DNA from: Candidatus Latescibacterota bacterium
Lineage (GTDB): Bacteria; Latescibacterota; UBA2968; UBA8231
DNA: 64,000 nt
Direction: 5' to 3'
NCBI GenBank assembly: GCA_022826515.1
Contig: JAJDUT010000078.1
Coordinates: forward strand, 92,549-156,548
Part shown: positions 35,245 to 43,685 of the stretch, piece by piece
Layout of the letters: each line of letters opens with the position of its first letter
How positions within the stretch are numbered: the first letter of the stretch is position 1
The notes under the pieces: model-generated
The model's database searches: none
What the model saw: only the letters and a program-made list of their open reading frames with translations
Told to the model about the DNA's origin: nothing
Position numbers and translations under genes: made by a program

Positions 35245-36564
35245 ATGGAGGCAGTGGCGGTGCGGCCCGAAATCGCGGGGACGCTGGCGGCAGTGGACCC
35301 GGAAGTCGAGGTCATCATTTGCGCTGAAAACAGGCGTCAGCACAACAAAATTCGCCTGATCCCATCTGAAAATTACGCCAGTCAAGCCGTACTCGAAGCC
35401 AGCGGCTCGATCCTGACGAATAAGTATTCCGAAGGATATGCCGGGGCGCGCTACTACGAGGGCCAGCGGGAAATCGACAAGATCGAGCGGCTGTGCGTCG
35501 AGCGCGCCAAGGGGGTTTTTGGTGCCGAGCACGTCAATGTGCAGCCCTATTCGGGCTCGCCGGCCAATCAGGCTGTGTACGTCGGCCTGTGTGCGCCGGG
35601 CGATACGGTCATGGGCTTGGCGCTGGCGCACGGAGGCCATCTGACGCACGGCGACCGAGTCAGCATTTCGGGAATGCACTACAAGTCCGTGCAATACGGG
35701 GTGTGTCGAGACTCGGGCGAAATCGACTTCGGCCAAGTCGAAGCACTGGCCAAAAAGCACCGGCCCAAGCTGCTCTTCTGCGGGGGCACGGCCTATCCGC
35801 GCGTCGTTGACTTTGTGCGCTTTGCCGAGATCGGGCATTCGGTGGGGGCCATCGTGGTTGCCGACATCGCGCATATTGCCGGGTTAGTGGCCGCCGGGGT
35901 GCATCCCAGTCCTGTGCCGTACGTAGATGTGGTAACTACGACTACGCACAAGTCGCTGCGGGGGCCGCGCGGCGGGATGATCTTGTGCAGGGCGCAGTAC
36001 GCCGAAGCTCTCGATAAGGCGGTGTTCCCAGGCTTGCAGGGCGGGCCGCACAACAGTACCACGGCGGCGATTGCCGTGGCGCTCAAGGAGGCAATGAGCG
36101 AGGAGTTCAAGCAGTATGCCCAGCAGATTGTCGCCAACGCTCAGACTTTGGCTACCGCTCTATCGGCGCGCGGTTTTGCCCTCAGCTCGGGCGGCACCGA
36201 CAACCACCTGATCCTCATGGACGTGACCAACAAGGGCATTACTGGTTATGTGATGGCCAAGGCGCTGGACGCAGCGGGCATCGTCTGCAATTTTAATCGC
36301 GTGCCCTTTGATCCGCGGCCGGCGCGCAAGCCCAGCGGTATCCGCATCGGTACGCCGGCGATTACCAGCCGGGGATTTGGTGCCGAGGAGATGCAGCAGT
36401 TGGCCGAGTGGATGGACCGAGTGGCTCAGATCCGGGCCAACAAAGCGCTGGAACTCGACGACCGGAAAGCGGAGTACGCCGAGATCGCGGCTGAGGTGCG
36501 GGCACTCTGCGCTCGCTTTCCGGCACCTGGCTTACTCTACGACGGCGGGGGGAAGCCGCTCTAA
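35245..36564 (+). CDS. glyA: Serine hydroxymethyltransferase
   Basis: 439 residues, PLP enzyme converting serine and tetrahydrofolate to glycine and methylene-tetrahydrofolate. Signatures are RLIPSENYASQAVLEASGS, YSEGYAGARYYEGQ and the PLP lysine K236 in TTTTHKSLRGPRGG. The late HLILMDVTNKGITG and FNRVPFDPRPARKPSGIRIG blocks are normal. ATG 35245 has SD GGAGG 9 bases upstream; codons upstream of it in the same frame lie antisense to xylulokinase. The next gene starts 3 bases after its stop. Confidence 0.94.
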   Translation: MEAVAVRPEIAGTLAAVDPEVEVIICAENRRQHNKIRLIPSENYASQAVLEASGSILTNKYSEGYAGARYYEGQREIDKIERLCVERAKGVFGAEHVNVQPYSGSPANQAVYVGLCAPGDTVMGLALAHGGHLTHGDRVSISGMHYKSVQYGVCRDSGEIDFGQVEALAKKHRPKLLFCGGTAYPRVVDFVRFAEIGHSVGAIVVADIAHIAGLVAAGVHPSPVPYVDVVTTTTHKSLRGPRGGMILCRAQYAEALDKAVFPGLQGGPHNSTTAAIAVALKEAMSEEFKQYAQQIVANAQTLATALSARGFALSSGGTDNHLILMDVTNKGITGYVMAKALDAAGIVCNFNRVPFDPRPARKPSGIRIGTPAITSRGFGAEEMQQLAEWMDRVAQIRANKALELDDRKAEYAEIAAEVRALCARFPAPGLLYDGGGKPL

Positions 36565-36567
36565 AGT

Positions 36568-37767
36568 ATGGACATATATCGAGAATTAGGCATTGATCCC
36601 ATTATCAACGCCGTAGGACCGGCGACGCGATTGAGTGGGTCGATTCTGCATCCGGAGGTGGCCGAGGCCATGCGGCAGGCTTCGGAGTGCTGCGTGGATA
36701 TCGCGCTGTTGCAGGCGCGGGCCGGGGAAGTGATCGCCGAGATCACTGGTGCAGAGGCCGGGTACGTGACGAGCGGGGCGGCGGCGGGCTTGTTGCTGGG
36801 GACGGCCGCTTGTGTGACCGGATTGGATCCGGGGAAGATGAACCGCTTGCCAGATACGTCCGGGATGAAGAACGAAGTGATTATGGCGCGTAGCCACCGG
36901 AACTTCTACGACCACGCGGTGCGCTCGGTGGGGATTGAGTTGGTGGAAGTGGGGATTGCCGACCGCTTTTCCGGGGCGGGAATACGCGATGCGGAAGGGT
37001 GGGAGATTGAGGCGGCGATCAGCGAGCGGACGGCGGCGATTGTGTACGTGGCGTACGCGCACACGCAGCCGTCGCTGGAAGAGGTGGTGGCCGCAGCGCG
37101 CAAGGGCGGCGTGCCGGTGATTGTGGATGCGGCTGGGCAGTTGCCGCCGGCGAGCAACTTGCAGCGCTTCATTGCCGCTGGGGCCGATTTGGTCGCCTTT
37201 AGCGGTGGCAAGGCCATTGGTGGGCCGCAGGCTTCGGGGATTTTGTGTGGGCGGCGGGATTTGATCGCCGCGGCGGCGCTGCAACATCAGGACCTCGACG
37301 TGATGCCCGAGCTGTGGGAGCCGCCGGCGAGTTTGATCGACAAGTCGCAGCTACCCGGTGCCCCGCAGCATGGCATTGGGCGGCCCTGCAAGGTCGGTAA
37401 GGAGGAAATCGCGGGATTGGTGAAGGCGTTGCGCCTTTTTGTGGCGGAGGATCCGGCGGAGCGGCGGCAGCGCTGGTATGCGCTGATGGAGGAACTGGTC
37501 GCTGCGTGTGGAGTGCTGAAAAACGCCGAGATCGCGGTGGTAGCCGACCGCAAGCGCTCTGAGATTCCGACGGCGCGGCTGGTGCTCGATGAAGAAGCCG
37601 CGGGTATGACGGCGCTGGAACTGGTCAAGGCGCTACAGGAAGGGCGACCGCAGATCGCCGCTAACCCGACCGATGTGTACGAGGGGGCGGTGATTTTTGG
37701 GCCGATGTGCCTCAAGGAAGGCGAGACGGAGCAGATTGGGCGACGACTCAGGGAGTTGCTCGGCTGA
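36568..37767 (+). CDS. SelA-like PLP-dependent enzyme (aminotransferase class V fold)
   Basis: 399 residues. The start YRELGIDPIINAVGPATRLSG and the lysine block VAFSGGKAIGGPQASGIL are typical of the SelA/DgaE-like group, whose characterised members include bacterial selenocysteine synthase and D-glucosaminate-6-phosphate ammonia-lyase. The protein lacks the N-terminal tRNA-binding domain of true SelA, so a small-molecule lyase or racemase is more likely. It starts 3 bases after glyA and has no SD of its own, so the two are probably co-translated. Substrate unknown. Confidence 0.8.
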   Translation: MDIYRELGIDPIINAVGPATRLSGSILHPEVAEAMRQASECCVDIALLQARAGEVIAEITGAEAGYVTSGAAAGLLLGTAACVTGLDPGKMNRLPDTSGMKNEVIMARSHRNFYDHAVRSVGIELVEVGIADRFSGAGIRDAEGWEIEAAISERTAAIVYVAYAHTQPSLEEVVAAARKGGVPVIVDAAGQLPPASNLQRFIAAGADLVAFSGGKAIGGPQASGILCGRRDLIAAAALQHQDLDVMPELWEPPASLIDKSQLPGAPQHGIGRPCKVGKEEIAGLVKALRLFVAEDPAERRQRWYALMEELVAACGVLKNAEIAVVADRKRSEIPTARLVLDEEAAGMTALELVKALQEGRPQIAANPTDVYEGAVIFGPMCLKEGETEQIGRRLRELLG

Positions 37768-37800
37768 AGCTGTATTTCGAGCGCGATCTAAAGTAATGAA

Positions 37801-37837
37801 ACAAGCCCCGCCGGGACCTTTGCTCGGCGGGGCTTGT
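37801..37837. terminator. Strong bidirectional stem between convergent genes
   Basis: ACAAGCCCCGCCG (37801-37813) and its exact complement (37825-37837) enclose an 11-base loop. It lies 33 bases after the SelA-like stop and faces the end of the convergent TolB-propeller gene. The downstream tract is not U-rich (CGGTAAAG), so efficiency as an intrinsic terminator is uncertain. Confidence 0.6.
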
Positions 37838-37966
37838 CGGTAAAGAGGACGACGCGGATTTTCTTCGGCTCAGCATCAGAGCCGGGAACGAATCGTCCGA
37901 CGATGGGCACAAAATGTTGCGGGCGACGCAGCCTGACTGCCAGCCAACCACCCCATCTGTGCTGCC

Positions 37967-39799
37967 TTACTCACAGCTTCCGAGGAGTTCCATCACGTAA
38001 ATGTCAAGATTGTCGTCATTGCCGGTGCGCCGAGACACAAAGGCTATTTTTTGTCCGTCGGGCGACCAAGCGGGAGAATGGTCGTAATCGCTGTTGTAGG
38101 TTAGTCGCTGTAGGTTAGATCCATCGGCGTCCATTAAGTAAATGTACCTATCGGCCCGATCGTCGCTGCCGCGGTTAGACACAAAGGCGATCTGCGTTCC
38201 GTCGGGCGACCAAGCGGGATAACCCTCGTAATTATAGGTGTAGGCTAAGGAGCGCAGGTTAGACCCGTCGGCGTCCATCACATAAATGTCCGAATCGCCG
38301 TCACGATTAGACTGAAAGGCTATTTTTTGTCCATCGGGCGACCAAGTGGGATTGCCGTCGTAAGCGTCGTTGTTGGTCAGTCTGCGCAGATATTCGTCTT
38401 CGCCATCGGCGTCCATCACATAAATGTCCCAATCGTCGCTGCCGCGGTTAGACATAAAGGCGATCTGCGTTCCGTCGGGCGACCAAGTGGGACGAATGTC
38501 GAAAGCGTCGTTGTTGGTCAGCCGGCGCAGGTTAGACCCGCCAGCGTCCATCACATAAATGTCCAAATTGCCGGCACGATAAGACGTAAAGGCGATCTGC
38601 GTTCCGTCGGGCGACCAAGCGGGATACAGGCCGTCATCATCCCTGAAGATGCTCGACCGGCTCACCCAAGAGCCGTCCGATGACACTAGGTAAACACCCA
38701 GATCGTCGTCGATCTCACCATCGAAATAGATATATAATCCGCTGGGCGACCAAACGTTTGAACCGATAGAAGCTCCAGCATCGTTGGTCAGCCGACGGAT
38801 CGGCCCAGCCACCCAGTTCACTCGCGTTGCCGCTTGCCCGATCCCCGTCGGCAGGGATGCATCTAATGGATTCGTGACATACGTCATAATCGCTAGTAAG
38901 TCGGTCAAATTGACTTGCCCATCGTCGGTAACGTCGCCCAAGCCGATATTGCCATTGTTCGGAGCCGTAATAGACGGATCTATATTGAACACCACCACCA
39001 GCAGCGCGTCGGCCAAGTCAACCTGCCCGTCGTTGTTCACATCACCCAAAATACCACAGGTCAACGCCTTGCCCCTCGGCAGTTTCTCCACCGATTCAAC
39101 CACGAACTCCACCGGAGCCATCCCCGCCCGCACCTCAAAGGCCGCATCCACGTAGGGGACCACGCCCGCGCCCGAAACGACGAGGCCATAGGTCCGCTCC
39201 GCCGGTTCGGAGGTCGCATCAACCGTCGATCCGAGAGTCTCGCCGACCGATACCGGAAGACCAGTTCCCGCCGTCCCCGCCTGCCCGTCAACGAGCACCA
39301 TCCGCCGCGTCAACTCCACCCCCGCGCTGTGCAGCCGGTAGATATACACGCCTGCCGCCACGGCCTGACCCGCTGCATCGGTTGCATCCCATACCGTCGT
39401 GTGAATACCGGCTGGTCGCTCCCCATCCACCAGCGTCGCAAGATGCTGGCCCAACACGTTGAATACCTCCAGCCGCACATGTGCTGCCGTGGGCAACTGA
39501 TACGGAATGACGGTGGAAGGATTGAACGGATTGGGATAATTCTGTCCCAGCGCAAACCCCTGTGGCAGGGCTTGGCCGTCCAACGACGCCAGTGGCAGCG
39601 CGAAATGCCCGTCCGCATCGGTCGTCGCCTGTGCCACCGGGCCGCGCTGTAGATTCGTCAAATCGAAAACCATCACCTGCGCGGCTACCGCCGCTTCACC
39701 GGAAGCAAGGCGAACCCGCCCCTCCACCAGCGGCTCGGTGCCCCCATAGGTCGCCAACACCAGCGCGGCAAACGCGAAGATGGATGCTTTTTTCATCAT
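37967..39799 (-). CDS. Secreted TolB-propeller protein with internal FlgD/T9SS-like motif and dockerin repeats
   Basis: 610 residues, SD AAGGAG 5 bases upstream. Signal peptide 1-20. A short carboxypeptidase-regulatory-like domain comes first, then at about 82-180 the module LGQNYPNPFNPSTVIPYQLP...VFNVLGQHLATLVDG, WDATDAAGQAVAAGVYIYRL, which in T9SS-bearing bacteria normally forms the protein's C-terminus. Two dockerin-like segments follow (GDVNNDGQVDLADALLVV, GDVTDDGQVNLTDLLAIM) and then six PD40/TolB blades to the end (WSPDGTQIAF, DIYVMDADGSNL). Likely surface exposed and protein or glycan binding. The domain order, with the sorting-like module at the N-terminus, is unusual. Confidence 0.85.
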   Translation of the reverse strand: MMKKASIFAFAALVLATYGGTEPLVEGRVRLASGEAAVAAQVMVFDLTNLQRGPVAQATTDADGHFALPLASLDGQALPQGFALGQNYPNPFNPSTVIPYQLPTAAHVRLEVFNVLGQHLATLVDGERPAGIHTTVWDATDAAGQAVAAGVYIYRLHSAGVELTRRMVLVDGQAGTAGTGLPVSVGETLGSTVDATSEPAERTYGLVVSGAGVVPYVDAAFEVRAGMAPVEFVVESVEKLPRGKALTCGILGDVNNDGQVDLADALLVVVFNIDPSITAPNNGNIGLGDVTDDGQVNLTDLLAIMTYVTNPLDASLPTGIGQAATRVNWVAGPIRRLTNDAGASIGSNVWSPSGLYIYFDGEIDDDLGVYLVSSDGSWVSRSSIFRDDDGLYPAWSPDGTQIAFTSYRAGNLDIYVMDAGGSNLRRLTNNDAFDIRPTWSPDGTQIAFMSNRGSDDWDIYVMDADGEDEYLRRLTNNDAYDGNPTWSPDGQKIAFQSNRDGDSDIYVMDADGSNLRSLAYTYNYEGYPAWSPDGTQIAFVSNRGSDDRADRYIYLMDADGSNLQRLTYNSDYDHSPAWSPDGQKIAFVSRRTGNDDNLDIYVMELLGSCE

Positions 39800-39888
39800 T
39801 AAGACTCCTTGAGATGTAGGGAAAAGTTGAACCGTAACCGCCTTATTTTACGGCGATTTTAGACTGCGAACAAAAAGTAGATTTTTTG

Positions 39889-39918
39889 TTGACGCCGTTC
39901 TACCTCGTCCTGTATGTT
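39889..39918 (+). promoter_or_regulatory. Possible promoter of small coiled-coil membrane protein gene
   Basis: TTGACG (39889-39894), 18 bases, TATGTT (39913-39918). The inferred start is about 40 bases before the ATG at 39963. The -10 is only a partial match. Confidence 0.35.
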
Positions 39919-39962
39919 CACAGTACACCCCAAACCCGAACGAAAGGAGAGCAACGACGATT

Positions 39963-40238
39963 ATGACTACTGTGCCCCCAACTATTGAGGAACGTCTAGC
40001 AAGGCTTGAAGGCGTGTACGATCATCTTGCTTCCAAAGCAGACCTTGCCGAACTAAGAGCGGTCTTAAAGGACGATATTGCTCGGGTTGAGACGGATCTT
40101 AAAGCCGATATTGCGCGCGTCGAGAGTGATCTTAGAGCCGATATTGCCGAACTCAAGGGTAGTGTCAAAATTCTGCTTATCGCGATGACTTCCGGTCTAG
40201 CTCTGCTCAATATCGTTTTGCGATTCTGGCCTTCGTAA
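39963..40238 (+). CDS. Small coiled-coil protein with C-terminal membrane anchor
   Basis: 91 residues. Residues 6-60 are a charged coiled coil containing a precise 11-residue repeat (DIARVETDLKA, DIARVESDLRA, DIAELK), which is a hendecad rather than heptad period. Residues about 66-90 are a single membrane helix ending in FWPS. Similar short proteins occur in many bacteria, often in several copies, without known function; some resemble phage or toxin-linked genes, but no such context exists here. An AAAGGAG site lies 13 bases upstream, rather far. The protein would project the coil into the cytoplasm. Confidence 0.65.
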   Translation: MTTVPPTIEERLARLEGVYDHLASKADLAELRAVLKDDIARVETDLKADIARVESDLRADIAELKGSVKILLIAMTSGLALLNIVLRFWPS

Positions 40239-40246
40239 ACCCATGC

Positions 40247-41221
40247 CTAAAACTGCGCCCCCCAATAGGCGGCACCCAGCAGCGCGGTCTTGTCGTTGAG
40301 CACGACGTGGACGGGAATCGCCGCGAGAGGCTCGCCCATGCGGCCTTTGTCCATAAAGCCCTCCATAAAGCGGCCGTCGCGCAGCTTGGCGAGGATCTTG
40401 GGCGCAATGCCGCCGCCGACGAAAACCCCCCCCGAAGACATCAGCTTGAGCGCTAAATTCCCTGCTTCGCGGCCGTAGAGGAGCGCGAAGAGGTCGAGGG
40501 CCGTTACAGCTAGCGCGGAGTGGCTTTCGAGGCCGGCGCGAGCGATGGCGTCGGCGCGGTCGGGCTGTTCTGCCTCGGGGGCCAGAGAGGCGTCGGCGCG
40601 GTCGGGATGCCGTTCGCACAGAAAGTCGTAGATCGCGGCCAAGCCTTGGCCCGTGACCACCCGTTCCCAGCTAACGTGGCCGTAGCGCTCGTTGAGGAAA
40701 CGCCAAAGCTCGATTTCGAGTGCGGAACTTGGCCCAAAGGTCGCGTGTCCTCCCTCAGAGGCGATTGCTGCGTAGCGGCCCTCGACCCAGCACAAGCCTC
40801 CCTCACCCAGCCCGGTGCCGGCGGCGATGACGGCGATGTTGCCCTTTGGGTCACGCCGACCTTCGTTGAGCGGACACAGGTCGTCCGACTCCAACACCAA
40901 GGTGCCGTAGGAAGTCGCTTGCAGGTCGTTGAGCAGGTGAACGTCAGTGCCGTTGAGTACCGCCGAAATTTCGCTAGGGTCGATGAGCCAAGGCAGATTG
41001 ACGGCGCGGACGGGAAGCTGATGGACGGGACCGGGGACGCCTAAGACCGTGCGGCTGGGGGTGATCTGCATCTCGTCGGCGAAGGCTTTGAGCAGTGCAC
41101 CGGCGCTGGGGTAGGACGCAGTTTGGTAGCGCTGCTCGACGAGCGGGTCAAAGCCTTGAGCGGCTGGGTCGAAAGCGGCGAGGTACGTTTTGGTGCCGCC
41201 GACATCACCGGCGATGATCAC
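40247..41221 (-). CDS. glk: Glucokinase
   Basis: 324 residues, close to the 321 of the E. coli enzyme. Phosphorylates glucose with ATP in the cytoplasm. IIAGDVGGTKTYLAAF is the phosphate-1 motif at the very start, LLNDLQATSYG the phosphate-2 region, AAGTGLGEGGL the adenosine motif; EGGHATFGP holds the sugar-binding glutamate. I chose GTG 41221 because it gives the standard family N-terminus and because it overlaps the TGA of an upstream small frame (GTGA). GTG 41233 is an alternative. Longer starts run through a T-rich hairpin and are unlikely. Confidence 0.88.
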   Translation of the reverse strand: MIIAGDVGGTKTYLAAFDPAAQGFDPLVEQRYQTASYPSAGALLKAFADEMQITPSRTVLGVPGPVHQLPVRAVNLPWLIDPSEISAVLNGTDVHLLNDLQATSYGTLVLESDDLCPLNEGRRDPKGNIAVIAAGTGLGEGGLCWVEGRYAAIASEGGHATFGPSSALEIELWRFLNERYGHVSWERVVTGQGLAAIYDFLCERHPDRADASLAPEAEQPDRADAIARAGLESHSALAVTALDLFALLYGREAGNLALKLMSSGGVFVGGGIAPKILAKLRDGRFMEGFMDKGRMGEPLAAIPVHVVLNDKTALLGAAYWGAQF

Positions 41222-41319
41222 AGGGGTGCCCACTTTCTCCAAGCCTCTCCGAGCAGTTCGTTGGCTTCCTCGGGGTCGAAAAAATAAAAAAGGCCACAGC
41301 GTCCGCCATGGCCTCCCAC
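41218..41319 (-). CDS. Candidate small ORF coupled to glucokinase, possibly a frameshifted remnant
   Basis: A 33-codon frame from GTG 41319 to TGA 41218-41220. Its last 19 residues, DPEEANELLGEAWRKWAPL, look like genuine protein, and its stop overlaps the glucokinase GTG by the classic 4-base arrangement. In the neighbouring frame just upstream, HEAVWEAMADAVAFFIF also looks protein-like; adding one T to the TTTTTTATTTTTT run would join the two. So this may be the tail of a short gene with a frameshift (real, programmed, or a sequencing slip in the homopolymer). No homologue recognised. Confidence 0.3.
   Translation of the reverse strand: MGGHGGRCGLFYFFDPEEANELLGEAWRKWAPL
41279..41314 (-). 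terminator. Terminator-like hairpin with T-tract upstream of glucokinase
   Basis: Read on the minus strand, AGGCCA (41314-41309) and TGGCCT (41296-41291) can pair around 12 bases and are followed by TTTTTATTTTTT. No minus-strand gene lies upstream for it to end, apart from the small frame it overlaps. It may be a leader attenuator, a stop for antisense transcripts, or a chance result of an FFYFF-coding run. Confidence 0.35.
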
Positions 41320-41449
41320 ACCGCCTCGTGTGAGTTTTGCAAATATACAAGCACAGGCGAAAATCAACAAGTCGATTGTGCCGCTCAAGGCGTTGTGCGC
41401 AGCCGTCTTGCTGTTGATATTAGCGCGGCCAACTTTGATGCGAGGAAAT

Positions 41450-42394
41450 ATGAGCCGGTATTTGGTTACGGGTGGAGCGGGATTTATTGGTTCTCATCTG
41501 TGTCAGCGCTTGTGTGAAGAAGGACACACAGTACGAGTTCTCGACGACTTGAGCACGGGGCGGCGCGAAAACTTGGCCGACATCTTGGGCGAGATAGAGT
41601 TCGTCGAGGGCGATATCCGCGACGCGGCCTTGCTCGCCGAGGTGATGCAGCAGGTCGATTGCGTTCTGCACCACGCAGCCATCGTGTCGGTGCCCGCTTC
41701 GGTCGAGCAGCCCCTCGTCGATCAGGAAGTCAACGCCGTGGGAACGCTGCGGCTGTTGGAAGCGGCGCGGCAGGCCGGGGTGCGCCGAGTGGTTTTTCCC
41801 AGTTCGGCCGCAGTGTATGGCAACAATCCGCAAATGCCCAAGCGCGAAAATATGCTACCCGAACCCGAGTCGCCCTACGCGGTTTCCAAGGTCATGGCCG
41901 AGCACTACGCTCGAGTGTACAGCCAGCTCTACGGCTTGGAGGTGGTTGGCTTGCGCTACTTCAATGTCTTTGGCCCTCGGCAGGTGCCGTCTTCCCCGTA
42001 CTCGGGCGTCATCTCGATTTTTGTCGCGCGGATGCGGGCGGGCGAGTCGCCAACCGTTTGCGGCGACGGCCACCAATCGCGCGATTTTGTCTATGTCGGC
42101 GATGTGGTAGAGGCCAATATGAGGGCCAGTACTGAGCCGGGAGTCGCCGGGCGGATATACAATATCGGCTGCGGCCGCAGCGCGTCGCTGCTGGAATTGA
42201 TCGCCGCGCTCAACCAGATTTTGGGGACCGAGTTGGAGCCGATGTTCGCACCGCCTCGGGCGGGTGATATCCGCTTTTCTTCCGCCGATATATCGTGCGC
42301 CCGGAACGAGTTGGGTTACGGGCCGAGGGTTGGGCTGGCGGAGGGATTGGAGCGGACGATTGCGGCGTGGGAAGACTCCAGCGCCGCGAGCTAA
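41450..42394 (+). CDS. NAD-dependent sugar-nucleotide epimerase/dehydratase (GalE-like SDR)
   Basis: 314 residues. The NAD-binding GGAGFIGSHL is at residues 8-17; DDLSTG and HHAAIVSVPASVEQP are typical of extended SDR epimerases; the catalytic pair is in YAVSKVMAEHY (YxxxK). QSRDFVYVGDVVEANM and YNIGCGRSASLLEL complete the pattern of UDP-glucose/GlcNAc 4-epimerases. ATG 41450 with an AGGA site 5 bases upstream gives the normal N-terminus. Likely makes a sugar nucleotide for surface polysaccharide. The 2-phosphoglycerate kinase gene follows 18 bases later. Confidence 0.9.
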   Translation: MSRYLVTGGAGFIGSHLCQRLCEEGHTVRVLDDLSTGRRENLADILGEIEFVEGDIRDAALLAEVMQQVDCVLHHAAIVSVPASVEQPLVDQEVNAVGTLRLLEAARQAGVRRVVFPSSAAVYGNNPQMPKRENMLPEPESPYAVSKVMAEHYARVYSQLYGLEVVGLRYFNVFGPRQVPSSPYSGVISIFVARMRAGESPTVCGDGHQSRDFVYVGDVVEANMRASTEPGVAGRIYNIGCGRSASLLELIAALNQILGTELEPMFAPPRAGDIRFSSADISCARNELGYGPRVGLAEGLERTIAAWEDSSAAS

Positions 42395-42412
42395 TAAAAG
42401 GAACCACTCATC

Positions 42413-43588
42413 GTGGCAACCATAGTCGATGGCAAAAAGCGCATCCCCTTTATGCGCGGAATGCTGGTGCATTACCTGATTGAGCGCGGCTTTAGTCACG
42501 AAGACGCCCGCGCTGTGGCCAATGCGGTGCGCGCGTCTTTGGGCAAAGCAGAACTGGTGCGCAAGAAGGAGATGGTGCAGCTCGTACATAGGGCCATTCG
42601 CAAGGGGTTCGACACGCACGAGGTCGGCGACCTAATTTTCTGGGAGCGCCAGCCGACCACCATCATCGTCGAGCGCAAGAGCGGGTCGCGGCCTTTTTCC
42701 AAGGAGTTGCTGTCGGATTCCATTCAGGCGTCTGGGCTAGCTCCAGACCAGAGCTACGAGATTGCACAGACGATTGAGGCTCGCTTGATCGACCAGCGCC
42801 GCCAGCGCATCGCGCATTGGGAGTTGGAGGATTTGGCGGCCGAGCTGATCGAAAAGTCCTTTGACAAGTCCTTTGCCGAGCGCTACCGCTTGTGGCGCGC
42901 TTGGGGCGATGTAGATAAACCCCTGATCATCCTCATCGGCGGTGCCAGCGGGGTCGGCAAGACCTCGTTGGCGATTGCGCTGGCCAATTTACTCGATATT
43001 CCCCGGGTGGTAGCTACCGACGATTTGCGCCAAGTCATGCGCTTGACGCTTGCACAGGAGTTGGTGCCGGCCCTGCACACCTCCTCGTACACTGCTTGGA
43101 AGGTTGTTCCAGAAACTGGTCATCTCGACGTGGTCGTCGCCGGGTTTCGCGAGCAGGCGCGCAGCGTCTGCGTTGGGGTCAAGGCCATCATTAGCCGCTG
43201 CATCGAGGAAAACACCAGTGTCATCATCGACGGCGTACACCTAATCAGCGATATGCTGGACTTAGAGGGATACGCTGGCGACGCTTTTATCACACCCATC
43301 TGTTTGGAATTGCCTGGTCGCGACGCCTTTGAGGACCGCTTTGCCCAGCGCGCCAGCGAAGCTCCGTCGCGCTCGGCTCATCGCTATATGAAGTACTTGG
43401 AAGAGATCCTTAAAATTCAGGACTATCTCATTGAAACGAGTGCCGCCCACGGCATTCCGGTGATTACTACTACCTCGGTCGAGGGTCTGACGAGCGAGGT
43501 CGCCATGGTGGTCAGCGAGCGACTGCAGGATCAGGAGGAAATCCGCAAGGCCCTGCGTGCCTCCCGCAAGAAGCGCTCGGCCAATTGA
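42413..43588 (+). CDS. 2-phosphoglycerate kinase-like protein with ATP-cone domain
   Basis: 391 residues, GTG start with AAGGA 10 bases upstream. The N-terminal ~130 residues hold an ATP-cone-like domain (RKSGSRPFSKELLSDSIQAS, YEIAQTIEARL). The kinase domain begins with the P-loop LIGGASGVGKTSLA at about 172-185, then RVVATDDLRQVMRL, HTSSYTAWK and SVIIDGVHLI. The archaeal relative makes 2,3-diphosphoglycerate for the solute cyclic 2,3-diphosphoglycerate. In bacteria the role is unproven; no cyclic-DPG synthetase gene is present here. Substrate assignment is by family only. Confidence 0.8.
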   Translation: MATIVDGKKRIPFMRGMLVHYLIERGFSHEDARAVANAVRASLGKAELVRKKEMVQLVHRAIRKGFDTHEVGDLIFWERQPTTIIVERKSGSRPFSKELLSDSIQASGLAPDQSYEIAQTIEARLIDQRRQRIAHWELEDLAAELIEKSFDKSFAERYRLWRAWGDVDKPLIILIGGASGVGKTSLAIALANLLDIPRVVATDDLRQVMRLTLAQELVPALHTSSYTAWKVVPETGHLDVVVAGFREQARSVCVGVKAIISRCIEENTSVIIDGVHLISDMLDLEGYAGDAFITPICLELPGRDAFEDRFAQRASEAPSRSAHRYMKYLEEILKIQDYLIETSAAHGIPVITTTSVEGLTSEVAMVVSERLQDQEEIRKALRASRKKRSAN

Positions 43589-43604
43589 TGCGGCGCACCG
43601 TTTG

Positions 43605-43633
43605 TTGATTCGCCCAATGCTGTATTGTATATT
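43605..43633 (+). promoter_or_regulatory. Promoter upstream of bactofilin gene
   Basis: TTGATT (43605-43610), exactly 17 bases, TATATT (43628-43633). The start would be near 43640, about 45 bases before the ATG at 43686. Confidence 0.55.
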
Positions 43634-43685
43634 CCAAAAATCACGGTTGAGGAGTCGTGGAAACGCGCAACAGTTAGGTATAGAA

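Noticed and set aside
40247..41350. Glucokinase with 43 extra N-terminal residues
   Set aside because: The extension is Arg/Trp-rich, reads through a hairpin and T-run, and is absent from the family; GTG 41221 gives the standard start.
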